A stretch of 64,000 nucleotides of DNA, taken from the NCBI GenBank assembly GCA_000727475.1, contig KL647290.1, positions 4,165,373-4,229,372 on the forward strand, written 5' to 3'. The translations under genes were made by a program, and so were the position numbers. Below the pieces are notes generated by a model, which searched no databases, was not told where the DNA came from, and worked only from the letters and a program-made list of their open reading frames with translations. Positions 27,501-39,664 of the stretch are shown here, piece by piece (the first letter of the stretch is position 1; every line of letters begins with the position of its first letter). Source of the DNA: Sarcocystis neurona. Taxonomy: Eukaryota; Apicomplexa; Conoidasida; Eucoccidiorida; Sarcocystidae.

Positions 27501-30500
27501 ACGCGCAGAGGCCGCAGCAGAACTACTACCCCCTCCCTACGTGCCTACCTGAATAAGCGGTTTGCTCCACAGCTGGTGGTCTCGGACGAGAAGGTCGGGG
27601 AACTCGCGTATCAGCAGCTCTACGGAAGAGACGTCTCCGCGAAAAATCGCATTTGAAAGTAAATCGGTAAGGACCCAGCGCCGCCGCAAGGGCCTGCCCG
27701 CCCCTGCTGCGACGAACTGCGGCAGCCAGGCGCTGCTCAGTTGATAGGCGAGCTGCAGCACAAAAAAAAACGTCAGCGTCACCAGCAACTGTTCAGCCAT
27801 TTCACCGCGACGCGTTCCCAGCGACAGCGGCAAGAGACTCGCGCAAGCTCTGCGGCCCACAGACCGCATTCCCCGAGTCAGCAGGCAGACGATCGGACGC
27901 AGCAGCAGCTTCTCTGAATATCTCTGCTGCAACGGCAACGTCAGCAGCGAACCATCACCGCCACCGGCTGCTTCAGTGGGAACCGCTGAGCAGTCTCCAC
28001 ACCTGGGCAGCAAACAAAACGTCTTCAAAAATCACGGCACCACCTTCCACACACCACCGGCTGCCCTCATTTACGACGAAGAAAAACGACTTGTCGGGAC
28101 ACTCCGTGGAACGGTCTGCAAACTGCGTAGCAGCAGCAGGAGGATCGCTACCCCAACAGCAGCAGCGGCAGCAGCAGCGTTCCCAAGAGCAGTAGCAGCA
28201 GCGTTAGCGCTGCCCCAGCAGTACCAGCAGCGTTAGCCATACCGCAGCAGCAGCACCTGCAGCAGGAGCGTTACCCCAACATCACAGTGGCAGCAGCGGC
28301 AGCGTTACCCCCACAGCTGTGGTGGCAGCAGCACCGCCCCTTTCATTTTGTTTACAGCAGGGAATTCTGTTCGAGTTGAAGACGAAAGAAGCATCCCCAC
28401 TCGCAGCCATCAACGGACGCACGATGCCGCGCACAAACACACACACTCCCCCCCACTTGCTTCTATGTGGCGATTACACTCACACACATATACACGCACA
28501 GAGGGCTGAAGCTGCGGTACACGCCTCTACACAGGCTCACCCAGCTGCGTCTCGTCGCTGCTGTTCAACTGCACTCACCCACGAACACACCAGGACGTTT
28601 ACTTTCACCAGATAAACCTATCCGGACATAAACAAGTCTCTTGTTTTCTCTCTCTGCCTCTACTCGCCTGGCAGGGAGATCGATACACACACACACACCC
28701 TGCGACCAGGAAAAAACTAGTCTACTTCAACGCACCGACACATGCGAACAGACCCGTACACAAACCTCTCCCACGCAACCGCACAGACAGGTCTCCCTGC
28801 ACGTATATATATGTGGCATATGTAGATGAGAAGGAAAAACTGACTTGCCCGATGAAGTGGGTTACTCACTGTGGTAGAAGTCTTGGAGTTGTACTAACAG
28901 ATCGGTATACAAGCTTGTCCCAAGCATCCGCACAGACAAGTCTCTCGCACAAAAACATATACAGACACATACATAGGTAGGTAGAGCAAACGTGCCTAGG
29001 AAGGGGCAGATGTACGTAGGAAGGGGCAGATGTACGTAAGAAGGGAAAAGTGGCTTGCCGGCTGAAGCGGTGACTTGGCGCACTACGAACACCCCCGTAC
29101 ACAAACTTCTCGCACGAATCCACGCAGACGAGTCTCTATGCACCGATACATATACACATATATATATATATATAGGATGTAGGGGAGAAGGAAAAAGTGG
29201 CCTGCTGCATGAGTAGCAGGGGACTTACTAGGGCAGGAGTATTCGAGTTTTGTCCTCGCCAGTTCGGGTCTGCGCCCGCCTTCAAACAAAGCTGAATCGC
29301 TTCCTTCGAGTTCGCTTCGCAAGCAACGAACAACGCACTTTTGTACGTCTTCACCGCGGGACACCGCACGTCCAACGAGGCGCCTTTGCTCAGCAGCAAC
29401 TGAAAAACGAACAACACGAGTGCGCACTCGAGAAAATAAAATCTCACAAAACTTCTCCTACATATATGTGTACGCATACAGACACACGCATACAGATGTA
29501 CACGTAGCGCTGCACCTGTCTGTGTGTCTCCGTCTTACTCAGCAGCTGAAGATAAAGACCCCACACGGTGGTCGCAGAGAAACCAAACACATGCATATGT
29601 ACATATATACATATATATATGTATATACATATATACACATGTACACACATACACAGAGAGACAAATCTCTCATTTCTCTTTCTCTGTCCGTCCCTCTCTC
29701 TGTTCTCCCCCTTTCCCTCTCTGCGGGTGTCTTTTTCTTTCGCTGTATCTACACCCCGCTACACACGCGAATTCAGACGGAAACAAAGCGACTGGGTGTA
29801 CGTACACCGCACCGTTGTTACATCTGACAACTTACAACTTCGTACACATGCATTTTCCTCTCTTCCCCGTCGTCCTCATTCTTCCTCTCTCAAGACCGAC
29901 CATACTTTTGTTGACACACCACCCACATGAAGAACTCCATCAATTGATGCAAAATCTGCGCTGCCCACTACTCCCCCTCCCACACAAACACAAACGCCAA
30001 GCGGGAGCGTGCCATCACATGCTCGCGTCGTCGGCAGAAACGCCACTGCAGCGTCTGAAAGACACACGTATGTGCTGTACTGGCCTCTCCATCTGCTGGC
30101 GACGACACACCCGCACATATGTGTTGTATGTATGTTATAACACGCAAATATGTACGTACGTATATACCCGTATATCCATCCACACACAGGCGGCGTATGC
30201 AAGTACGTGCATCCATATGTGTATGCATACACATATATACATACATATGTATACATATATATGTACACATACATACACATGTATATGTAGATCTTTACCG
30301 TATGTACGTTATAACCGCCAAAGACATATACACATGTATACCCGTATATTCACACGCAATGTATGCATGCACGCCTATACTATTACGTATGTATTCACAT
30401 ACATATATATCTACATATACATGTATGTATGTGACACTCTATAGTGTATGTACGTTGTAACAGGCAAATACATATACGCATGTATACCCGTATATCCATA

Positions 30501-33500
30501 CGCAGTGAATGCACGCATACACAGAGAAAAATACAGGGACATGTGTACGTATATAGCTTTTCATTGTATGTGTAACAGGCAAATATGTATACACGTTTAT
30601 ACCCGTACACCCACACGCAATGTACGCACGCATGGGTGTATACGCATATACATACGTTCGTATATAGCTCTTTACACATATATATATACGTATGTACGAG
30701 AATATACATATATCTACACATATGTATATACAGGGCTCTTTATCCAGTTTTTTTTTGTGTATACGGAATAGAGACTCTTTTCCTTGCGTTCTTTTGTTTC
30801 TCTCCCGAAGTCAAGAGGACTTCTTCCCCCCGTTTTCGTGCGTCACAACACCGACAAGCGAACGCCGTCCCCACCGCGTCTCTGCTGTAGTTATTCACGT
30901 CCCTTCCCCCTTTTCTTCTCTCTTCACGTTGTTTTCCTTTGCATCTGTCCCCCTTTTCCTTCTTCCTGTCTATTTCTAACCTTGAGAGTATTTACGTCCG
31001 CTCGCTTGATCGCCATGTGAAGCGGAGAAAAGGGGCTCCGGATATCAACTGCCTGAGGTGACGCGCCGTGCTGCAGCAGCAGCAGCTCCACAAAGTCTTT
31101 CCTCCCTGTTTCACACGCCAGATACACAGGGGACTTCCCCAGGTAGTCACACACGTCGATCTTGGCTCCGCTGCGCAACAGCTGCAGGGGAAGAAAAAAA
31201 CCAGCAGAAACACACACTCCGACAAACATGGGAAAACGCAGAGAAAACAGCGGACGGGAAGGCGACGGGAACTCTGCTCTGTCTACAATTATATCTGTTT
31301 ACATCTCTCTCTCTACATACATACATAAACATATATATATATACATCTATGCACCTGCATAGAGACACGCAGTCGCCGCCAAGTGCGACGAGAGGAGAGA
31401 AGCACAGGGACCACTTCAACGGGCGGTAGTCGCAGCTGGTCAGTCAGCAACTGCGCCAGCAGAGAAGCAGCAGCAAGTTGAAGTACACGCGAGAAGAAGG
31501 TCTGCATGCAGCGCAGTTCTGCTGGAGCAGCAGCAGCAGCAGCTGGGCAGCACGAAGCACATTCTAAGCGACGGCATCTCTGCAGCAGCAGCAGAGAAAT
31601 ACAGAACAGCAGTTCGCAGCAGAGGGCTTCCCCAGACCAGCAACAACGGCAGCAGCCGGGAAAGACACGCTCGAAGAAGAAGCATCACAGCAGCAGCAGC
31701 AGTCGAAAAAATAAGCAGCAGGAACCACCTCCGTACCAGCAGGGCGGCAGCAGAACAGAAAAACGGGCTCGCAAGAGCAAAGGAAAACAAGACGGCGACA
31801 TGCTGCAGCAGCTTCATCGACGTCACGATGCAACAGCAACAGCGAAGAAGCGGTGGCGGGCCAGAAGTAGCGAACAAAAAGAATAGAGGCGCAACGACTG
31901 CAGCGCGGCCAGCAGCCAGCATGACAAACCCCTTCTTGGCACGAGAAAAATTCCGTTTTTTTGCCTTCCTCTCCTTGAGCTGATGCATGCGGCGACCAAC
32001 TGCTCTCTTCTGTAGCTGTTGCTGCGCATCTGCTGCTGCTGGATCTGATGCTACTCGTGCATCTCTGTGATGCTGACGTATACGCTGCTGGTGTCTATCC
32101 GGTCTATCTCTATGTGCCTCTCCCTGTCTTTTTCTTTCCAGTGTGTCCCCTCGTCTAAACCCGTGGTGAGAATTCCACATACAGGCAGCACATAAATAAA
32201 TCAGCAAGTCGGATCTCTTCCTCTCCCCGTCACCTCACACGCATATATATATATATATGCAGACCTCTCTGTGTCTCTGCAGACCCTTCTCCACAGGCGT
32301 CTCACCAAGTTAAGCATGTTGCTGTCTCCTTTTTGAATCGCCGTGGAAATGGGGAGTGTGGCCACCGTGACGCCGCCCTCTTCGGGCGTCTCTACGATCA
32401 ACGGCGCATTCACCAGCAGTTCTGCTCCTCTGAACTGCTGCAGCACCAGCAGGTGACTACCATTGTACGGCGCCCGGGATGCCAGTTCGCTCAGCTGCAG
32501 CACACGCAGCAGCAGAAGCAGCCGCATAAGCCCGCATACTCTTATAAATCGGACAGCAGCACTTTGGCATCTCGGAGAAGCTGTGCGCATGTCTGTGCGT
32601 ACAGCAACGAACGGTTGCTAGTCACCGGTGCTGCCCTCCCCTCTGCTGTGTCTCTTGCGCTCTTTCTTCTGCTGCTGTCCTTACGACCACTCCTGTTCGA
32701 CTCCTGCAGCTCTACTGGCCGCCGACGCTCCCGCTGTCAACGCTGCTTCTTCTCTTCCACCTCTTGCTGCCGCTCCTGCTCGACCTGCTGCAGCTGCTGT
32801 TCTAGCTATTGTTGCTACTGCTGCTGTTCTACCCGCTGCTGCCACTGCTGGTACAGGTGTCTCTGCTGCTGCTGTTATACAGCTGGTGCTGCTGCTGCGG
32901 CGGTTGCTGTTTAACTCCTGGACTGCCCTGCACCAGCCCAATCGCTGCTCAACTGATGTGGTGTCACACGTCTCCTAGCGGACGTCTCCACAACAACATG
33001 CAGAAGGCCCTCGCTGCTCTTTTTTTCGCCGCTCTGCTGCTGCTGACACGATCGCTCCTGCTGCCGCGCTGCTGCTGTGGCTGTTTGTGTGCGTGTGTAC
33101 CTCTCGTTGCATGCGTCTGACAGCGTGCGCGACGCCGTCCACATCTCCGGAGGTGAGTGCGCAGCAGAAGCTGCGGTAGAGCCCTTCGAGTCCTATTTTG
33201 AGAAGCAGATTCTTCGAGGCGACCGACCCTAAGATTTCCATAGTGGGGGTAATAAAAATTTCTGCGATTGCCCGCAAGTCCTCCTGCTCTTCCTGCTCTT
33301 CGGTTTGATGCTGGAGGCAGGTGTTCTCGCCCCACACGCCATCCACAACGGGAGGCACTGCTGCTGGACCAGCAGCAGGAGCGGCAGCAGCGGGGGCGGT
33401 AGCAGCGGGGACAGCGGTAACCACCATGCCCTGTTCATTTCTCTCCTGCCCGGCTGCTGCCGCTGCTGACCCTGCACCTGCTGCTTCCCCACCGCTGCCG

Positions 33501-36500
33501 CCGCAGTGTCCTCCTCCCATTTTCCCGTCTGCTGCGCCGAGCATCGCTGTGTTGCTGCTGCTCAAAGTGCTGCTGCCTGCTGCCAGTCGCGTTGTGTCTT
33601 CTCCTGGGAGATGCAGCTGCGAAGCTCCTGCTGCAGCTAGTGTCTCGCCTGTGGGGGTTTTTGCTGGGATTCCTGCTGCTGCCATGATGTCTGTCTGTTC
33701 GGTGTAGCTTTGGGGAGCAAGTAGCGGCGACTGCAGAACGGGAATTTCTTCGACATCAAGAAGCTGCTGCGTTCCGTTCCCATCTTCTTTCTTCTTTTCC
33801 CCCTCCTCCTCTTCGTTCCCTCTGTCACCTTTTTCTGCTGTCCCTCCTCCTCCTGTGTTTTCCTTCCCGAGCAGCAGGTCCAGCTCCTCCAGGTGCTGCG
33901 CGCTCCCGTCTCCCCCTCCTCCTTGCTGCTGCTGCTGCATCGCTTGGTGCTGCTGTCTCTGCTGTTGCAGCTGCAGTACCTGCTGCTGCTGGACGAGCAG
34001 CTGCGTTTCATTTTGTTGCTGCTGCATGCGCTCCAGTTCCTGCAAGCGAAGCAGCTCTCTCCTCTTTTCTCTCTTCTCCTTTCGGAGACGGCTTTCCTGC
34101 TCGCGTCTCCGCGTGGTGAGACGCGCCGCGTTGTCGAAGAGACAGTCGGCAATAGCCGTCGCTGCGTCAAGCCACAAATACGTGAACGACGCGTCGAAGA
34201 CGATCAGCGACGGCCACCTCTCGCTGCTTAGGTGAGAGAGACTGCTTATGTATGTTAGCTCGGTACTACGCGCGCAGCGCATGCGCAGAACTTCAAGATG
34301 CGGCAGATACGTCGTGAACATCGCAGCAAGACCTTTCTCTGTAATTTCGTTGCAGTAGTTGAGATGCAGCCCTCGCAGTTTCCCCAGAATCTGGTTTTCC
34401 TCCGGCTCGCCATGCACCGCGTCCATAAGGCGGGCAATGCTGCCGTCCCGAATCAAGACGCAGTGCGAAAAGTCTAGCAGCAATCCCCGCTGCCGTACTC
34501 CTGCGTGAACCGACCGACAGACAAGCGGCAGAACCTGCTCCATCACCACCTTGGGATCGAATCCCCGTAGCTGCTGAAAACGCAGTATCCCCTCCGCCGG
34601 TCGGTACTTGTGCCGGTAAAAGAGCCTGCAGCACTGCTTCATCAACAAGATGCCCTCCACGTCTAGAAAGGGCTCTAACAAACGCAGCCGCTCTCGCCAC
34701 ACCTCGTTCTTGCTGCTCATACCGCGACGTCGCGTCGACGCTGGGCGACCTGCCACTGCTCCTGTTCCTGCTGCTGCTGCTCCTGCTGATCCTCCTGCGG
34801 CCAGCGGCTTCCCTCCTGGCGCTGCTGCTCCCGCACATGACGCCCCTGCTGCTGGTGGAACTGTCGCTACCGAAGAAGACGCAGCAGCTGCTGCGGGGGC
34901 CGCCGGCGTAGCTGCGACACCTGTCTGAGCGTACGCAGCAGGAGCACCCAGAGCTCCTCCATTAACAGCAACAGCCGCAGAAGAAAGCAGCCCAGAAGCG
35001 CCGCCACACGACGCAGGCGCAGCAGGTGCCACGACGGCCATACCCGATCCCAAAACTGTGGCAGGATGTGCACCAGCAGCAGCCGCTGGAGCGGGCAAAT
35101 TCGCTGCTGTCGCTGCTTGAGCCGGGACGGCCACCGCTGCTGCCGCTGCGGGAGCTGGTGGGACAGGTGGTAATGGTGGTGCTGCTGCTGCTGCCGCCTG
35201 AAGAGCAGCAGCAGCGACAGCGAGATGCGGGTTTGCCGTCGTGCTGCTGACGACGGCTCTGCCTGACCAGCCGTCAAGAGCTACTGCTCCCGCTGCAACA
35301 GCAAAGTCCACTGCTGCTGCCGCATGCGCAGAGAGCTCCGCATCGTCAAGTCCCGCTGCTGCTGCTTCTGCTTCTCCGTCCTCTGAAGAACGAAGACCTC
35401 CCCCAACAGCAGCGGCAACCGGCACCGGACATCCACTGGCGCCGCCAGCCCTGCCAGTGGTGCTCTCTTCTGCTGCGGGTAATGCAGCTGCTGCTGCGGC
35501 TGGTGCATGCCCTGCCGCGTTCGGGGATTGCAGCAGTCTCTCCGGCTGAGGAAGCGCGCTGGGACACGAAACACTCGGCGCGGTTGGTACGATGTTGCTG
35601 GCTGCACATGTGCTGCTGCTGCTGTTTGTCAGCAGAGCTTTGCCCACCTGCTCCTGCTGCAGCACCTGCTGTCCGACGCCCGCAGGCTGCTGCTGCGCCG
35701 CGGCAAGTTGCGCGCCGCTGTGCTGCGTCTCATCTCCTCCTCGGTGCTGCTGCGGCTGCTGCTGCTGCGTAAGAGAGTAGTGCTGAAGCTGCTGCGGAGG
35801 ATGACACTGCTGCTGTTGCTGTTGCGCCACATATTGTTGCTGTAGTGCAAGATGCTGCTCCTGTGCGAGATGATGCTGCTGTGCGAGTTGTTCCTGCTCT
35901 GCGAGATGATGCTGCTGTGCCAAATGCTGCTGCTGCTGCTGATAGGTAGAATCCTGCAAAGGCGCTGACGGCTGATGGTGAGGGAACGATTGGTGCTGTG
36001 GAAGCAACGCGCTCTGCTGCTGATGCTGCGGGACTACGTGGGTCTGCTGGCCCTGAGCCACAGCTGCTGTCGTATCGGCTAATCCTCCCAACACAGTCGC
36101 AGCGGGAGTTCCTAAAGCAGCACCGCTGCTGTTCCTTGTGTTCGGGTCGACGGCCACCTGCTGCGGTGGCTGCTGCGGTAGCGCGGGGTGCATGTAGGGC
36201 TGCTGTTGCTGCTGCACGAGTTGCTGTTGCTGCAGCAGTTGCTGTTGTTGCTGCAGCAACGCTCCGTCGTCCCCAGCATAAAAGGCCGCCATCCCCGAAG
36301 AAGGAAACCCAGCGGTAAAGCCGGCGTGCGCTGTGGCCGCAGCTGCTTCAGGTGTACGTACACCCGGGACGGCGCTCCCCACTCCTCTGCCATTCGCCGC
36401 AAGCCCCCCTACGCCGCCACCGACGGAGAGTTGCTGCGGTACCCCACACGCTCCAGCAGCACCCTCGGCAGGGACTTTCTCCTGGGCCTGCGGAACCGCC

Positions 36501-36592
36501 TTCGCAGCACTTGCTCCTGCTGTTGCTGCTGCTCCTGCAGCTGGGTTTGCCTGGTACTGCAGCACTCCGGCAGACTGACCTTCCGCCTCCAT
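22762..36592 (-). CDS. Giant F-box-like / LRR / ankyrin-repeat protein, 9 exons, about 1829 aa
   Basis: Exons in transcript order: 36592-33101, 32494-32306, 31181-30981, 29399-29229, 27752-27549, 26684-26507, 25278-25082, 24023-23887, 23482-22762. Each has a GT donor and AG acceptor, and every junction keeps frame. Residues 1-620 are Gln/Ala/Pro-rich, with repeated HLAQQ-type units near 200-280. Residues 625-690 (SSKNEVWRERL, LLMKQCCRLFYRHKY) resemble an F-box helix bundle. Residues 725-820 hold leucine-rich repeats of the cysteine-containing FBXL/AMN1 type (LRGLHLNYCNEITEKGLAAM). A basic coiled coil and poly-Gln follow to about 900. Exons 2-8 (about 1165-1590) encode ankyrin repeats such as GLTALHVASTENRMEVAKLL and GQTPLMAAAQEDFVGCVQLL. 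The tail is Ser/Gly/Gln/Ala-rich. A role as an SCF-type substrate receptor or scaffold is inferred from domains only. The start is the first ATG (MEAEGQ) followed by family-like low-complexity sequence; an in-frame start-like codon at 36835 is less likely. Confidence 0.82.
25325..25630. repeat. Diverged tandem duplication, 153-bp period, in an intron
   Basis: CGTACAGTCCAGTCC recurs at 25325 and 25478, each followed by similar TTCTCTA, CATATA, CACGTAG and CACACGTACA blocks. It lies in the intron between ankyrin exons 6 and 7. Confidence 0.75.
26773..26786. repeat. 14-bp palindrome GGTGTACGTACACC, copy 1
   Basis: Exact palindrome, extended to 16 bp by flanking A and T. It lies in the intron before ankyrin exon 6. 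Confidence 0.97.
26956..26969. repeat. 14-bp palindrome GGTGTACGTACACC, copy 2
   Basis: Exact copy, 183 bp from copy 1 in the same intron. Confidence 0.97.
28745..29130. repeat. Three diverged copies of an intronic module
   Basis: GTACACAAAC/CTCxCACG followed by CGCACAGACAAGTCTC-like sequence occurs near 28755, 28905 and 29095. Between copies 2 and 3 is a short perfect tandem, GTACGTAGGAAGGGGCAGAT-like, at about 28990-29040. It lies in the intron between ankyrin exons 4 and 5. Confidence 0.7.
29795..29808. repeat. 14-bp palindrome GGTGTACGTACACC, copy 3
   Basis: Exact copy in the intron between exons 3 and 4 of the large gene. Confidence 0.97.
30130..30660. repeat. Intronic minisatellite, about four diverged copies
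   Basis: The core TGTATACCCGTATATCCA, preceded by GTTATAAC.GGCAAA and followed by CACACGCAATGTATGCACGC, occurs near 30163, 30338, 30484 and 30599. Spacing is 115-175 bp. It lies between exons 3 and 4 of the large gene. Confidence 0.8.
31510..31840. repeat. CAG-rich triplet tract in an intron
   Basis: Interrupted CAG/GCAGCA runs on the + strand in the intron between exons 2 and 3. They create a 255-codon minus-strand frame (31440-32207) that is Cys/Leu-rich and is not an exon: it lacks ankyrin or other domain sequence, and the flanking exons join without it. Confidence 0.75.
36351..36364. repeat. 14-bp palindrome GGTGTACGTACACC, copy 4, in coding sequence
   Basis: Exact copy inside exon 1 of the large gene, where it encodes Gly-Val-Arg-Thr-Pro at residues 77-81. 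It is followed by A/G/C-rich Ala codons. Confidence 0.97.
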
Positions 36593-38450
36593 TTTCAACA
36601 CCTCCACGACGAACACGCGGCGAGGCAAGTGTCCCACTACGAAGCCAGTGGTCGATGCAGATGAAATGCAGACGAAAACGCCACGCCTATTGCTCCGCAG
36701 GAAGTGGCTACTCTCTGTGCTTCGCTTCAAAAAAGCAAAACTGCTGTCGCTTCCGACGGATGCCCGAAGACCACGCAGCAGCTCCCAATGAGACAGGAGA
36801 CGAACAAATACGAAGAAAAATCTCCACACACACACGCGTCACAACACGCAACACATATCTCAAACCCACATGCATATATATATATAGATAGATAGATGCG
36901 CTATCCTTTTCCCTACATATATTCTCTTTCTTCTCTGTCTCTTTTTGTGTCTTTCTGTGGTCTCTCGCTTCCTCTCTATATACGTACACAGTCCTCTTTT
37001 CCTTCGTTTCTTCGCGTATCTTCCCCTGGTCTCTACCTTTCCTTGCTATTTCTCTTTGTGTGTCTTCTTCTCCGGTTCCTGCCGGTGCCCCCTACGAAAA
37101 GTGGACCGCCGCACACACGAGACGCTGTGTGCGTGCGTGGGTATGTATCTCTGTCTCTCTTGTCTGCCGAAATCTACGGCAGGTAGCCGGTGGCGCCGCC
37201 ACTTAAACTCGTTCACACAGATATGCAGACAAGTCTGCTGCTCCACGACAAAAGGCAGTCTTCTCTTGGCTTCACAGCTCTTCTACATGTGTGTCTCGTG
37301 TACACATCTATTTGTGTGAGTGTACACCCTCCTCTGTATGTGTGTGCGTCTCTCTCTACATATATATAACATACACTTCAAATGTGTGTCACCTATACAT
37401 ATGTGGGTGTAAATATTGGGCCTATACGTCTGTCTCTCTGTTCCTCCCTATATACGTACACACATATATACGCATATGTATATTACGTATGTAGATCAGC
37501 TTTAAGTATAAACCCTGTACACAAGCTCACACAAGCGTCTATATGACATGCAAATTTTCATGGGAAGAAGTAACCCCATGCGAGCACATGCACGTCTCTG
37601 TGTGTGTGTGTGTGTTGTATGGACATGTATGGTATACATGAAACACCTATACGCACCGGGTGTCGGGTGTACACACAATCATACGTATACACAGACAGGG
37701 CAAAGAATTTCCCTTCCCCCACATACGACGTAAGAATCTACCCTGCAGGCAGGGCTTCGCACGGGCGCCACTGTTGCCCACGAGACGTCCGTTTCTTGCT
37801 ACGAGGACGGACGCGAGTGTGTTCATGAACGATACAAACGCGCTTTCCCCTGCTGTTGCTGCTGCGGTGTGTGTGGCTTCGTCTTGACACACATCAGCCG
37901 CTGGACAGAAACTCCGCTCTCCTGCTGCACTCTCCTCGGGGGACCCCCTATCGCCCACGCATATCCCTGTCTCTTCCTAAGGAGCCGTTCTACGCATATA
38001 TACGCGCAGGATCCGCTTACAGATGTATACCCGTATACACGCGTATATATTTCACACATCCAGAGACGCATACAAGCAGTCGCGCTACAAGTTCGAAATG
38101 CTCTCTTCACCTATACAGAGAGGTGCACAACCACGCCCCTAGCCTTATATCGCTGTGTCTCCACACAACTTCGTAGCGTCACAGTATACGACACCCACTT
38201 CCCAACGGCCTGTCTCGCACTCCTGAGCTACACACACAGGGACAACTACAGCTGCTGATGTGTTCCTCCTTTGGCTCCTGGAAACTGCTCTATACAACTT
38301 TTCTCTTCCTCTTGCTCCTCATCCATCTCTACGTCTTCATCCACAGACACGAGCAACAACAGCACGCACAGATAATGCGTCTTCCCCTCGTAAGGAAGAC
38401 GATGATAGAGGAGGAGATCCCCTATACCCCTCCCCTTCTTCACACGACAA

Positions 38451-38494
38451 TCCAGAAGGCCGCTAGTACTACTCCAGAAGGCCGCTAGTACTAC
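38451..38494. repeat. Perfect 22-bp tandem duplication
   Basis: TCCAGAAGGCCGCTAGTACT plus AC occurs twice head to tail with no mismatch. Confidence 0.95.
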
Positions 38495-39369
38495 CTCTTC
38501 TCTGGAGTGCCGAGCTCACACTCCTGTGAAGTCGCGCTGTTAAGTTCGCTGTTGCACTATACTCCAGGCGTCGCCTCTCTGCTGCGCCCGGGTGCTCTTC
38601 CGCTGGGTGGTCTTTTCCTTTCCCTCTCTTTTTCTTGGGGAATGCGGTAGCATTTCCCCATCTACGCACATGCGCAGCCGTGCCTGCGGCGGCGTGTTCG
38701 AAGTCCCGCCTCTTGAAGGTGGCACGACGGAGCTCTCTGTTCCTCTACGCAGACACGCGGCCGTCTCTGCTGCACGCCAGGCGACGCCTTCCGCCGTCTC
38801 GTCTCTTTTGTGTCACACGAAAATGCCTCAGCAAAAAAACTTCGCAGGTACTGTCTCACCCCTACTCCGCGGGAAAGGTCCCCCGCAGCCACACGCCATC
38901 CACGAAGTCGTACGTCCCGGTGAAGTGGACACGTGCACCGCGTGTGGAGTATCTTCGTGTCTCACGTTCGACCCTAACGTCGGCAGAGATGACCCAAAGC
39001 CGTGCACGTTGTAGCGCGGCAAAAAGACGTCGCTCTGCCCTTCTATCCCCGTGCAAATTTCCACAGCAGCAGCACAGTAGAGAACCTGCCCATGCGTCCT
39101 CTCTCTCTCTCGACTCTTACCCACACCAAGACTACGGCAATAACGCGTCCTCGACGTGCAGTAATACACAGCACCTGCACCAGCAATCGGTCATCTACAA
39201 CGTCGGCATGCAGCACAGCGCTGTTCTTGCTGCTGCTGCTGCTTCTAAGGTCGGCTTCTACGTTGCTGTCGCTGTCGAAAAAAGGCGAGAAGCGCCGATC
39301 GGGAGGCGGTGCTGCAGAGCACACAAGACTGCAGCGGCGCTAGAACGACACCTCAAGGCCAGCCGTTTG

Positions 39370-39383
39370 CCCCCCCCCCCCCC
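39370..39383. repeat. Poly-C run of 14
   Basis: Fourteen consecutive C on the + strand; prone to sequencing length error. Confidence 0.9.
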
Positions 39384-39664
39384 TGCAGAGAGCTGCGTTT
39401 CCTTCTTCTCCGGCCTCGTGGTCTTCTTCGTCTAAACCCACCACGGCGCAAACCAACGGAAAATGACAAACACGTGTTTCGAACGACGGGAACATAAAAA
39501 CAGCCAAGAAAATTCACCAAGACAGAGAAAGTCGTTGTCGAATGTGCACCCTCCTACAGAATTCCTAACGACACAGAGTCTCACGAGGGAACTGCTCTTC
39601 TATGTCTGCCACACAGGTATACACATACACACATAAACCACACACACATAGACGCATATCCTAC

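Larger units (their letters stand above)
36593..39664. other. Upstream flank of the large gene; no confident gene
   Basis: Bases 36890-37080 are pyrimidine-rich on the + strand and are the likely 5' leader and promoter area of the minus-strand gene. Two minus-strand fragments look somewhat coding. The first is 38859-38990, reading RVHFTGTYDFVDGVWLRGTF, which is MORN-like but isolated. The second is an acidic C-terminus ending at a TAG at 38246 (VDEDVEMDEEQEEEKSC). Neither could be built into a gene. The overlapping + strand frame 38635-39435 (266 codons) is low in known features. Confidence 0.35.

Noticed and set aside
31440..32207. 255-codon minus-strand frame inside the large gene
   Set aside because: Cys/Leu-rich reading of CAG/CTG repeats. 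The flanking ankyrin exons join in frame without it.
33321..36891. Several long + strand frames opposite exon 1 of the large gene
   Set aside because: Antisense shadows of Gln/Ala codons; the minus strand carries the domains and splice sites.
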